A stretch of DNA of 59,949 nucleotides from Hyphomicrobiaceae bacterium. GTDB taxonomy: Bacteria > Pseudomonadota > Alphaproteobacteria > Rhizobiales > Methyloligellaceae. Position numbers and translations under genes: made by a program. The stretch lies in assembly GCA_028066055.1 (NCBI GenBank), contig JALCBY010000021.1, positions 1 through 59,949 of the forward strand, read 5' to 3'. Below are positions 1-7,976 of this stretch, one piece after another (within the stretch, counting starts at the first letter, position 1; every line of letters begins with the position of its first letter). The notes below the pieces were generated by a model. It was given only the letters and a program-made list of their open reading frames with translations, was not told the origin of the DNA and did no database searches.

Positions 1-36
1 ACCATAAAGGTGGACAAATTCATCGGAGGAGGATCA
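1..36 (-). mobile_element. End of an IS3-type insertion sequence (left edge)
   Basis: On the minus strand this segment starts TGATCCTCC, resembling the TGATCC terminus I recall for IS3-subgroup elements. It is the exact reverse complement of 59895-59930, and identity stops abruptly at position 36/37, as expected for an IS boundary. Only 36 nt of the element lie inside the window, so the transposase is not visible. The insertion cuts the 3' end of pxpC, whose last codons and stop come from the IS. Confidence 0.65.
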
Positions 37-1024
37 CTTCGAGGCTCGAAACCATACAGTGGGCGTCTTCCTGGCGGCGAAGTATCTGAGCCTCGCTCAC
101 ACTGACATCCACAAACCGATATGTTTGACCGGGCCGCGATTGTGCCAACTTCCAAAAGGTCGCCGTAGGCACCGTGTAAGGATTGATGAAGCCGCCGGCA
201 CTGGGCCCGTCGTTTGCAAGAATAATCGGCGTCTGACCAGCAAGGTTCACGGCACCAAACGGATAACCATGATCAAGGATGTTGGAGGGATCTTCTCCGT
301 GTTCAGCCGGCTTGTTCGTTGCCTTCGAGCTAAACGTAATCGGTGGCCCCTCAAGGCGCAGTCCGGTTCGATTGCTCTTGGCCGAGAGTTTCCAGTCGCT
401 TCCGAAAAAGACCTCGTGACCGGCTTCATCAATCCAGTCGTCGTTCGGTCCGCGAACGACTTCAATGTCCCAGACAGGTTCTCGATGAATTGGCGGACGA
501 TTGTCATCAAGAACCCGGAAACGTTTAGGCAGTGTCGAACTGCCGATGGGAATGCTCTGACCGGCTTTGAGCGCACCGCCATCGACACCGCCGATACCGG
601 CCATATGAAACGTGGACCTGGACCCCTGTATGAGGGGCGTGTCAATCCCACCTGAAACGGCCACATAGGCGCGCGCACCAAATACCGCCCCACTCATTGC
701 CAACGTCTGTCCCGCCTTGACATGTATGGTCTCATAGGCTGGGACCGATTCACCATCAAGCGTTGGCGTCATGTCGGCACCGGTGATGGCGATCGCTGAA
801 TCCGAGTGAAATGTCAGGGTGGGACCGAGAAACTGACATTCAAGGCCTGCGGCTTCTGCCGGATTTCCCACCAATAGGTTGGCCAAACGGAAAGACCAGC
901 TGTCCATGGGCCCTGACGGTGGAAAACCTTGCTCGAGATATCCGATGCGACCAGGGAAATCCTGAACCGAGGTCTCAAGTCCTGCTTGAACGACCTCAAT
1001 CACCTGCCGCCTCCCGATCACCAT
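20..1024 (-). CDS. pxpC: 5-oxoprolinase subunit C (biotin-dependent carboxyltransferase family), 3' end replaced by IS
   Basis: 334 aa KipA/PxpC family protein. The N-terminal signature VQDFPGRIGY and SGPMD (residues 20-41) is typical of this family, which is homologous to half of the carboxyltransferase domain of urea carboxylase. With PxpB and PxpA it forms ATP-dependent 5-oxoprolinase in the characterised bacterial system. The start overlaps the end of pxpB by 29 bp, so translation is coupled. The last five residues (VILLR) and the stop lie in the IS end at 1-36, so the native C-terminus is lost. The protein is close to normal family length, so only a short tail is probably missing, and whether the product still works is unknown. 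Confidence 0.85.
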   Translation of the reverse strand: MVIGRRQVIEVVQAGLETSVQDFPGRIGYLEQGFPPSGPMDSWSFRLANLLVGNPAEAAGLECQFLGPTLTFHSDSAIAITGADMTPTLDGESVPAYETIHVKAGQTLAMSGAVFGARAYVAVSGGIDTPLIQGSRSTFHMAGIGGVDGGALKAGQSIPIGSSTLPKRFRVLDDNRPPIHREPVWDIEVVRGPNDDWIDEAGHEVFFGSDWKLSAKSNRTGLRLEGPPITFSSKATNKPAEHGEDPSNILDHGYPFGAVNLAGQTPIILANDGPSAGGFINPYTVPTATFWKLAQSRPGQTYRFVDVSVSEAQILRRQEDAHCMVSSLEVILLR

Positions 1025-1883
1025 CAGCCGTAATGGCTTTCACCCACGAATGGTAGTTTGCTATGGAAAAACGCTGATAGTCGACGTAGGGATGTTCGTA
1101 GCTTCCGTCCTGCACCTTGGCATCGATATAATCGTATTCATCCTGGTCAATCGGTTGGAAACGCACTCGGTCACCGGCCTTGATCAGGGCCAACCTGTCG
1201 TGAAAAGCACGCAACCTCTGTTCCCGATCCCAGGTCGGCATCGGCGTACGAGCGAAGATCTGATAGCCGCCTGGCGTTTGGTCCGGATAGATACATGTGA
1301 CCGCACCACCCAGACCAATCGTTCCCTTTGGCGTCCACATGCGGGGCGGGTTGTATTTTGGCGCCACCAGACGGCACCGCGGGTCGAGCGGCATCAGCGA
1401 ACACAGTCCCGGCCAAAATCCGAGTGCAGCAACCCAATAATCCGTGCCTGAATGGGTTCTGCGTAAGTCCGCCCGATCCTCAAGGCCGTTCAGGCGAACG
1501 AGGAAATCCGGATCGTCTTCTTCTTTCACGCCGACATTCGCGCGATAGTCGTTTACGCACTCCTCGGTCCAGGGATCGAAATAGAGAGCCGGTACGTAGT
1601 ATATCCGGCTGTCCAGTTCCAAGCTGTCGGTTTTGCCCATCCCGGAATAGATGGCAGTCAGTTCGCTGATCATATCATCATAGGAAATCAGGTCTGGGTC
1701 GTAGACCACCTGCAGCGAAGCTAATTCGGTTACCAATTCGATGAACCCGCCGATCGCGCTGTCCCGTATGGCAGCCGAGTAGCTATGAGCAATGAAGTTC
1801 AGGTCAAAGCTCATCTCATCGCCCAACTCGACCTCGATCATTCGGTCACCGGCGGGGGAAAACTTTAGCTCTTCATAGATCAC
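996..1883 (-). CDS. pxpB: 5-oxoprolinase subunit B (KipI/allophanate hydrolase subunit 1 family)
   Basis: 295 aa. The C-terminal half carries the family motifs GFWPG (155-159) and TPGGYQIFARTP (203-214). These mark the KipI fold that pairs with PxpC to form a carboxyltransferase-like active site. It is roughly 70 residues longer than the usual PxpB of about 220 aa. The extra sequence is mainly acidic segments around residues 85-145, so substrate specificity may differ from that of 5-oxoprolinase. The start is a GTG, 15 nt after the pxpA stop. It lies in a pxpA-pxpB-pxpC operon on the minus strand. Confidence 0.85.
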   Translation of the reverse strand: MIYEELKFSPAGDRMIEVELGDEMSFDLNFIAHSYSAAIRDSAIGGFIELVTELASLQVVYDPDLISYDDMISELTAIYSGMGKTDSLELDSRIYYVPALYFDPWTEECVNDYRANVGVKEEDDPDFLVRLNGLEDRADLRRTHSGTDYWVAALGFWPGLCSLMPLDPRCRLVAPKYNPPRMWTPKGTIGLGGAVTCIYPDQTPGGYQIFARTPMPTWDREQRLRAFHDRLALIKAGDRVRFQPIDQDEYDYIDAKVQDGSYEHPYVDYQRFSIANYHSWVKAITADGDREAAGD

Positions 1884-1898
1884 CGAACGTACGCGCCT

Positions 1899-2636
1899 TC
1901 ATACAATGTCAGTCGTCAGACGGCCCGCCAGGGCTTCATGAACACCCTTGGCGATCTCCAGCGCGCCCGGCGTATCGCTGTGAACGCATATGGAATCGGC
2001 GACGACATCCACCTCCTTGCCGGACACCGAAACGGTTTTCCCGTTGTCCACCGCGTCCAAGGTTTTGCTGACTGCATCATCGGTCGAAACAGGGTGATGT
2101 GTTCGCGTAATGATCTGACGAGCGTTGTCGTCGTAGTCCAGATCAGCATAGAACTCGCACGCAAACGGAACGCCGCGAGCGGCAAAAACGTCCGACATCA
2201 CGCAATTCGCAAACCCGATAACAGGCAAATCCATGGCGAGCGCGGCGTCCGCAATTCCGTTTGCGACATCCTCGTTATTTTGAGCCATACCGAACAATGC
2301 GCCGTGAGGTTTGATGTGACTCAGCTTTTCGCCTTCACAACCAACAAAGGCCTGTAGCGCACCGGTCTGATACAGAACGGCGGCGGCCACCTCCCCGCGG
2401 GTCATGTCCATCTTGCGACGGCCAAACCCCTCCCGGTCGGCGATCCCAGGATGCGATCCAATCTTAACGCCTGCTTTGACGGCCTCCTTGACTGTCTGCC
2501 ACATCGTCGAAGGGTCAGACGCGTGAAACCCGCAAGCAATGTTGACGTGTGTGACAAAGGGCATACAGGCGGCATCATTGCCCAACTGATAAGGTCCGAA
2601 GCTTTCACCCATGTCGCAATTGATTGTCACCCCCAT
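1899..2636 (-). CDS. pxpA: 5-oxoprolinase subunit A (LamB/YcsF family)
   Basis: 245 aa, the normal length for the family. INCDMGESFG (residues 4-13) and NIACGFHASDP are family signatures with conserved acidic and His residues. PxpA acts with PxpB/PxpC in ATP-dependent opening of 5-oxoproline (pyroglutamate) to glutamate. YcsF-family proteins were also historically linked to lactam use (lamB). The ATG at 2636 is chosen because GGAGAAG lies 3 nt upstream; longer in-frame starts would run into the operator at 2722-2737. It is the first gene of pxpABC. Confidence 0.88.
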   Translation of the reverse strand: MGVTINCDMGESFGPYQLGNDAACMPFVTHVNIACGFHASDPSTMWQTVKEAVKAGVKIGSHPGIADREGFGRRKMDMTRGEVAAAVLYQTGALQAFVGCEGEKLSHIKPHGALFGMAQNNEDVANGIADAALAMDLPVIGFANCVMSDVFAARGVPFACEFYADLDYDDNARQIITRTHHPVSTDDAVSKTLDAVDNGKTVSVSGKEVDVVADSICVHSDTPGALEIAKGVHEALAGRLTTDIV

Positions 2637-2949
2637 GTCTTCTCCGTTCTTAAGATGATTTTTTGGCCGGTCTGCGATGGTGCTTCTCAACCCCGAAGAG
2701 TGAGCTTGCGAACCGTATGAAATACGATATATCATATAGATTAACAGTCAAGACTTGATCGCTACAGATCAGAGGGTATCGACTTGATTGGGAGAAATCG
2801 CGCTTGACGGCGTATGGTTGATTCATCGGGTCGAACGCAGTTTTGCGAACAAGCACCATTATCGAATTGGGAGTTTCGCAACACAAGATCGATGTATGAC
2901 GTCGACGTCGAATCTGAATTGCCGCGCTCCTGCCGAGGAATAAAACCAG
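2637..2949. promoter_or_regulatory. Divergent promoter region between pxpA and the GntR regulator
   Basis: 313 nt without a gene, AT-richer than its surroundings. It must hold the promoter of pxpABC (minus) and of the GntR gene (plus). The one clear element is the palindromic site at 2722-2737. Nothing else recognisable was seen. Confidence 0.6.
2722..2737 (-). promoter_or_regulatory. Putative GntR operator, copy 1
   Basis: On the minus strand it reads ATATGATATATCGTAT around the palindromic core GATATATC. It differs at one of 16 positions from 9427-9442 and at three of 16 from the minus-strand reading of 11263-11278. It lies about 86 bp upstream of the pxpA start and is the nearest copy to the GntR gene, which suggests pxp control with autoregulation. 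Confidence 0.6.
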
Positions 2950-3624
2950 ATGGACGTGAAAATCGAACACACGACGCTTGCTGAAAAAGCGTATGCTCAG
3001 CTGAGATCTGGCTTGATCTCCGCGCAATTTCGGCCGGGCGAAACGATCAGAATTCGCACACTCGCCGATCAGTACGGGATATCAGCCACGCCGGTTCGCG
3101 AAGCCATGCAGCGTCTGGTGGCGGAAAACGCACTTGAAATGCAGCCGAACAAGTCGTTTCAGGTCCCGATATTGACGGTCGAGAGGTTTCAGGAAATTCG
3201 ACGCATGCGAATTGCCCTTGAACCAATGGCTGCGGAACTGGCCTACAAAAACCTGGTCAAGCGCGACCTGCGCGCACTGGATGACCTTGTCGAGGATATG
3301 GATGATGCAACTCAGCAACGGAACATCGGTGAGTACATCGTATGCAACGAGCGGTTTCATTTCCTGATCTACGAAAAATCAGACGCGCCGCTTTTGCTTG
3401 GCGTGATCAGCGACCTGTGGGTTCTGGCCGCACCATTCTTTTCAAGATTGTTCGAAGGTTCGGAGTATCTGAAAAAGAGCAATCATTGGCATAAGAAAAC
3501 CCTTGCAGCGTATCGAAAAAATGACGTCGAAGGGTTTGGCGAATGTATTCGCCAGGACATATTGCTGGCCAGCGAAACCCTGCTAAGCAAGCTCAATCAG
3601 GAATTTGAGAAGGGTTCAGACTGA
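2950..3624 (+). CDS. GntR family transcriptional regulator, FCD (FadR) subfamily
   Basis: 224 aa. An N-terminal winged helix-turn-helix (about residues 10-75; ADQYGISATPVREAMQRL is the recognition segment) is followed by an all-helical FCD ligand domain (about 80-215). The NERFHFLIY segment and later His residues are in positions typical of FCD metal/ligand sites. These regulators usually respond to small carboxylates made by the pathway beside them. The ATG at 2950 has GAGGAA 9 nt upstream. It is divergent from pxpABC and convergent with the permease genes, and it is the obvious candidate to bind the repeated GATATATC-type operators. Confidence 0.88.
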   Translation: MDVKIEHTTLAEKAYAQLRSGLISAQFRPGETIRIRTLADQYGISATPVREAMQRLVAENALEMQPNKSFQVPILTVERFQEIRRMRIALEPMAAELAYKNLVKRDLRALDDLVEDMDDATQQRNIGEYIVCNERFHFLIYEKSDAPLLLGVISDLWVLAAPFFSRLFEGSEYLKKSNHWHKKTLAAYRKNDVEGFGECIRQDILLASETLLSKLNQEFEKGSD

Positions 3625-3631
3625 CCGACCT

Positions 3632-3646
3632 CATCTAGCTGAGATG
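3632..3646. terminator. Weak hairpin between convergent genes
   Basis: CATCT and AGATG arms (3632-3636 and 3642-3646) with a 5-nt loop, followed on the plus strand by a T-rich stretch ending near 3660. It lies in the 41-nt gap between the convergent GntR and permease genes. The stem is short, so this is only a possible bidirectional terminator. Confidence 0.3.
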
Positions 3647-3665
3647 GGCTCAATTGTTTTGGCGA

Positions 3666-4526
3666 CTAGGAACGTTCGAGCCGAACGAACAAGAGCCAGA
3701 AAAAACCTCCAAGCAGCGGTAACGTCACAAGCAGAACAATTGTCGCCAGCGAAAAGATAATGGGGACCTGACTTTGCTGGGAGGCCGCCATTGTCCAGTT
3801 CCAGACTGGCATTGTCGCGTCGGTCCCACGCAAAAATGTCGAGCGTAGAATTTCGTTGAACGATAGGAGAAACCCGAACAGTCCCGCTCCGATGATCCCG
3901 GGACGCAGGATCGGGAATTCAATATCCCAGAATCTGCGCCAAGCGCTCGCACCCAAATCTTCGGCCGCTTCCAGAAGCCGATAATCGAAACGCACTGCAA
4001 TCACAAGCACCATCAAAAGCGAGAATGGAAGCGCCCAGACCAAGTGCCCAATAAAAACCGCCCAATAACCGAGCTTCAGATCGAGCACCGTTCTCAGAAA
4101 TATGAAGAGAGCGGCCCCCATGGCCATCCCAGGCACAAAGAGCGGGATAACTGCGAAAAGTACCAATGCCCCTGGTCGCCTTGAATTCGGAATTGCCCGA
4201 CCAACAGCGGTGGCTATCACCACGCAAACCAGGGCAACAAGCAGTCCGATAAGAACGCTGGAGAGAAAAGGGTCAACCCAGCGTGGCTCCTCCGCCAGAG
4301 CACGATAGTGTTCGAAGGAAAGCGGAAAGGGCATGCCTGACAACGGTTTTTCGCTGACCGACATCAATGCCAGCCATACCAGCGGCGCGTAAGTTAGGAA
4401 AAGCGCGACAACCCCGCACCATTTTGCCAATTGTTGCCAAGCCGGAGAAAATCCGAGCCGGTTCGATATCGGCCTTGCCGGCACGGCCAACGCCGTCTTT
4501 CCAATTGATACCTGAACGTCGCTCAT
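3666..4526 (-). CDS. ABC transporter permease, PotC type
   Basis: 286 aa inner-membrane protein with about six hydrophobic helices. The cytoplasmic coupling motif EDLGASAWRRFWDIEFPILRPG-like segment (about residue 190) is the EAA loop typical of the spermidine/putrescine/opine importer class. It overlaps the upstream permease by 4 bp (ATGA). It forms the translocation pore with the 4523-5428 product. It is the last gene of the unit aminotransferase, ATPase, binding protein, two permeases. The substrate cannot be read from sequence. Context suggests a lactam, amino acid or amine that feeds the adjacent pathway. Confidence 0.87.
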   Translation of the reverse strand: MSDVQVSIGKTALAVPARPISNRLGFSPAWQQLAKWCGVVALFLTYAPLVWLALMSVSEKPLSGMPFPLSFEHYRALAEEPRWVDPFLSSVLIGLLVALVCVVIATAVGRAIPNSRRPGALVLFAVIPLFVPGMAMGAALFIFLRTVLDLKLGYWAVFIGHLVWALPFSLLMVLVIAVRFDYRLLEAAEDLGASAWRRFWDIEFPILRPGIIGAGLFGFLLSFNEILRSTFLRGTDATMPVWNWTMAASQQSQVPIIFSLATIVLLVTLPLLGGFFWLLFVRLERS

Positions 4527-5428
4527 TGGTGCATCCGCCTGAACAGGCCCTCCATGCTGGCTGTACGTCTCGTAAGAACGAGAACGGCAGACAGAAGCAA
4601 CGCAAGCACCACGATGGTAAAGGCAGACAAGGCTGCAACGACCGGATAACGCAGCGCCGTATACGCGCTTTCGATGGAATGGCTTAACAGGTTGACAAAA
4701 CCACCGCCGAGCATGCCGGGCTCGATCCAGGCGGCAAGTGCCGGACCAAGTGTGAACACGGTACCGGCCAAAACTCCCGGCATCGACAGTGGGATAATCA
4801 CGCGGCTTAGTGTCTGCAGCGGACTGGCCCCCAAATCTTCGCTCGCCTTGATAAGATCGTCGTCAATGAGCGAAATTGCCAAATAGATAGGCAGGACCAT
4901 GGTCGGGAAATGCGGTGCGATCATCCCGAAGTGGACGGAGAATTCCGAATAAAGCAGCCACTCGACCGGTTTGGAGATCAAACCGGTTTCCAAAAGAACT
5001 GTATTGATCAACCCGTTCTGACCAAGGATCGCGCGCCAAACGATGGTGCGCGAAGAGATGTCCAGAAAGAAGGGAATGGTCAACAATGCAAGAAAGATCG
5101 CCTTGGCGGTTCTGGACTTGCACCCTTTGGCCAGCCACAGCGCAAACGGAAAAGCGATCAGCAACTCGATCATCGTGATCGTCAGTGCGACCCGTAGTGT
5201 CCTGAGCGCCACTTCAAACCGGCCTGAGTCAAACAGCGAGACCCAAGTGTTCAGGGACGGCTTGTAGATTGTGACAAAGCTCTTCGTCTCAAAGAAACTG
5301 AATATGAGCAACAGCATCAGCGGCAAAAGGACGATCAGCGACCAAAAGAGAACAAAGGTGCGGATCACCCAGACGTTGCCGGATGCAAGAACGAACCAGT
5401 TCCATATCTTCTTCGGCACTTTGGACAC
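4523..5428 (-). CDS. ABC transporter permease, PotB type
   Basis: 301 aa, about six transmembrane helices, with the EAA-loop sequence EDLGASPLQTLSRV in the second half. This is the partner permease of the 3666-4526 product. The start is a GTG at 5428 without a strong ribosome-binding site. A hairpin (5459-5495) lies in the gap to the binding-protein gene, so permease translation may be deliberately lower than that of the binding protein. Confidence 0.87.
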   Translation of the reverse strand: MSKVPKKIWNWFVLASGNVWVIRTFVLFWSLIVLLPLMLLLIFSFFETKSFVTIYKPSLNTWVSLFDSGRFEVALRTLRVALTITMIELLIAFPFALWLAKGCKSRTAKAIFLALLTIPFFLDISSRTIVWRAILGQNGLINTVLLETGLISKPVEWLLYSEFSVHFGMIAPHFPTMVLPIYLAISLIDDDLIKASEDLGASPLQTLSRVIIPLSMPGVLAGTVFTLGPALAAWIEPGMLGGGFVNLLSHSIESAYTALRYPVVAALSAFTIVVLALLLSAVLVLTRRTASMEGLFRRMHQ

Positions 5429-5458
5429 TTGATCCGATGGATTGCTCTGATATTCGAT

Positions 5459-5495
5459 CCCGTGCGCCAGATGCCCGGAACATCTGACGCGCGGG
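5459..5495 (-). promoter_or_regulatory. Intercistronic hairpin downstream of binding-protein gene
   Basis: Two 15-nt arms (5459-5473 and 5481-5495) pair with a 7-nt loop. On the minus-strand RNA there is one mismatch and one G-U pair. No U-run follows, so a terminator is unlikely. The position just after the binding-protein stop fits an mRNA-stabilising or partial-attenuation element. The same arrangement occurs at 17504-17540 and 26538-26577. Confidence 0.6.
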
Positions 5496-5514
5496 TTTCA
5501 TTGCGGGCACCTGC

Positions 5515-6717
5515 TCACGCGTTGAGGAACCGCTGCCATTCATCTTCCATAACGCTCGAATTCTCAGGCGTTGTGGTGCTCACGAAGGGCTTGGCAAATT
5601 TCCGGTCAATTTTCGCCTGATTGGCGGTCAGGCTATCGATATCAGCCTTGGACCAGCCATTTTCTTTTGCGTATTTAACGCCAAGATCCAGGTTTGGTCC
5701 GGCATATCCCCGGTCGCGCGCCTGATGAGCCCTGTATTCTCCACCCAGGAAATAATTGAGCACCTTGTATACGTTGTCCAAGTTGTCGCGGCTCGTAGCC
5801 TGAGAAGCAACATACGCACCATGTCCCCACTTGAAGTAACCTTCTTCGGTGTATGCGTAGAAAACCGTGTTGTCGCCGAGCGCCTTGTTGGCTTCCTTGG
5901 TTGCCGGCTCCCAACAATTTATAACGTCGATCTCACGATTGCTCAGCAATTGAATCTGTTCCTCAAACGCTGAATGAAGCGTGCGGAATTGACCGGCTTT
6001 CTTGCGCTCAATCAAATAGTCGACAACTTTGCTGGCTTCCTCCTTGGTCATGTCAACGACGTTGTTAATCTTGACGCGGCCATGGTGCTTGAGAAACAGA
6101 GCCGCGACAGGTAGCGAATACGTCCAGGTCTGGTCATAGGCAACGCGCCCACGCGTTACGTCGCTTTCAAAAAACATCGCCCAGGACACATCATCCTGGC
6201 CGTCTTTGCTGACGCCAAGTTTCTCGGGAAAATATCCGAAACTGTCCGCGTTGCCGATGACCGGCACACCATATTGACCACCGTCCTTGCTTGTGACGAC
6301 CGCCGAACGCTTCCAGTCGTCGGCGGTACGATCCCAAAGCGTGAGCTCGGGATGCTTTTCGTCAATTTTCGCATAGATCCCCTTCGGACCAAGAATGTCC
6401 TCGGTGCCGGATTCGAAGATGAAAATGTCGACCTCGTCACCAAGTTTGGAGGCCACAACATCGCGGAGGAATACACCTACGGAATTGTCTGTGCCGATAA
6501 ATTCCATATCCACGCCGAGGCTCTTTTTCATGATGCCCCAGTCTTTGAGCTGTGCGGTGGTCACCCCATAGGCGCGCACGGGTTTCCCGGAGGCCTGCGC
6601 CAGGGATGCTCCGCCGGCAGCGGTCAGCGCGCCAACAGCCGTTGCTGTCGCCATGCCCTTGAGCAGGTCGCGCCTGGACAGATCAAACTGGGTCTTGATA
6701 TCCGAATAGTCTTCCAT
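5515..6717 (-). CDS. ABC transporter substrate-binding protein, PotD/opine class, Tat-exported
   Basis: 400 aa periplasmic binding protein. The N-terminus contains SRRDLLKG followed by an Ala/Gly-rich hydrophobic stretch and a cleavage-like ASLAQA site (about residues 14-42), a twin-arginine signal. The mature part has the look of the spermidine/putrescine-binding class (extracellular solute-binding family 1). The ATG at 6717 has AGGAGG 5 nt upstream. It captures the substrate for the importer formed with 6761-7918, 4523-5428 and 3666-4526. The ligand is unknown. Confidence 0.87.
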   Translation of the reverse strand: MEDYSDIKTQFDLSRRDLLKGMATATAVGALTAAGGASLAQASGKPVRAYGVTTAQLKDWGIMKKSLGVDMEFIGTDNSVGVFLRDVVASKLGDEVDIFIFESGTEDILGPKGIYAKIDEKHPELTLWDRTADDWKRSAVVTSKDGGQYGVPVIGNADSFGYFPEKLGVSKDGQDDVSWAMFFESDVTRGRVAYDQTWTYSLPVAALFLKHHGRVKINNVVDMTKEEASKVVDYLIERKKAGQFRTLHSAFEEQIQLLSNREIDVINCWEPATKEANKALGDNTVFYAYTEEGYFKWGHGAYVASQATSRDNLDNVYKVLNYFLGGEYRAHQARDRGYAGPNLDLGVKYAKENGWSKADIDSLTANQAKIDRKFAKPFVSTTTPENSSVMEDEWQRFLNA

Positions 6718-6760
6718 TTGTTCCTCCTTGCAGTTCCCTCTTATCCCGTTTTAGCCGGGG

Positions 6761-7918
6761 TTATGTGAGCACAACACAGTCATCGAATCGCCAGGAAATC
6801 TGCTTGAAATCCGAGAGCTGTTGCGATCGATCCCAAATGCGAGCGCGGACCGGACCGAATTCAGTTTCCGCAGTCTGATCGACATATTTCCCCCTGTAGA
6901 GGCGATCTCCTGCTGTGCAGGGCAATGTATTGCAGGCCTTGCTCGTGTCGATGCTGTCGCCGATCTTCACCCTCTCCGATCGGAAGGCCACCAAAATGGC
7001 TTGGCCAATTTCCGGCAGTGTCTTGCCGGTCCACACGCCTTTGACCGATTTGCCGCCGAGTGAGACCTCCGCGTAAGGCTCCTTGAAACTCTGCAACGTC
7101 CCGGTGAGTATGTTTTCAAACCCCATGAAGTCCGCGCTGAACTGCGAGTTCGGACGGTCAAACAGCGTCTCGGGTGTTCCGGCCTGGACAATCTGGCCCT
7201 GACTCATCAGAACGATGCGGTCGCTCATGGTGAGCGCTTCTTCCTGGCTATGCGTAATATAGATAAAGGTCATGCCGAGTTGGCGGTGCAGGACGACCAG
7301 TTCCTCCTGCATCTGCTGGCGAAGCTTCTCATCCAAAGCGCCCAAGGGCTCATCAAGAAGAAGAATGGCCGGTTGCGTTACAAGCGCGCGGGCCAACGCA
7401 ACGCGTTGACGCTCACCGCCACTGAGCTGGCCAATTCCACGTTCTGACTTGCCGTCAAGACGAACCAGATCGAGGGCCTCCAGGGCGCGGCGCTCGCGCT
7501 CATCGGAGCCAATTCCGCGTACGGACAAGCCATATTCCACATTCTCGCGGACCGACATGTGCGGAAACAACGCGTAGTTTTGAAAGACGGTCGTACAGTT
7601 ACGTTGTGCCGCCGGCAGTTGCGCCACGTCGACCCCGTCGATTTCGATGCGATCCACGGCTGTGGGCTGTTCGAGGCCTGAAATGATCCGAAGCAGGGTC
7701 GTTTTTCCAGATCCGCTCTCGCCCAGTATCGTAAGAAACTCGCCCTTGGCCGCAGTCAGTGAAACCCCTCTTAACGCCTGTACATCACCATAGTTGTGCT
7801 GAACATTTTCGATGTTGAGCATTGGCGGGATCGCCTCATCAAGAGGTGACTCAGCTTGAGAGCGTTGACGATCTTTACGGCCGGTCTTGGATGTGACCCC
7901 GTTGTTGTTTTCTCTCAT
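6761..7918 (-). CDS. ABC transporter ATP-binding protein, PotA type
   Basis: 385 aa with this start. Walker A GESGSGKTT, signature LSGGERQRVAL, Walker B ILLLDEPLGALD and H-loop ITHSQEE are all intact, and a C-terminal TOBE-like extension follows the ABC domain. The reading frame stays open upstream into the aminotransferase gene. The ATG at 7918 was preferred because AAGGA lies 8 nt before it. An ATG at 7822, directly before the conserved LNIENVQHNYG segment, is the alternative. It energises the importer encoded next to it. Confidence 0.88.
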   Translation of the reverse strand: MRENNNGVTSKTGRKDRQRSQAESPLDEAIPPMLNIENVQHNYGDVQALRGVSLTAAKGEFLTILGESGSGKTTLLRIISGLEQPTAVDRIEIDGVDVAQLPAAQRNCTTVFQNYALFPHMSVRENVEYGLSVRGIGSDERERRALEALDLVRLDGKSERGIGQLSGGERQRVALARALVTQPAILLLDEPLGALDEKLRQQMQEELVVLHRQLGMTFIYITHSQEEALTMSDRIVLMSQGQIVQAGTPETLFDRPNSQFSADFMGFENILTGTLQSFKEPYAEVSLGGKSVKGVWTGKTLPEIGQAILVAFRSERVKIGDSIDTSKACNTLPCTAGDRLYRGKYVDQTAETEFGPVRARIWDRSQQLSDFKQISWRFDDCVVLT

Positions 7919-7976
7919 CTCAAAGTCCTTCGCTAGCGGCCTGCTATCGCCGGTCGGGACTTTCGTGTTTAGTGTA

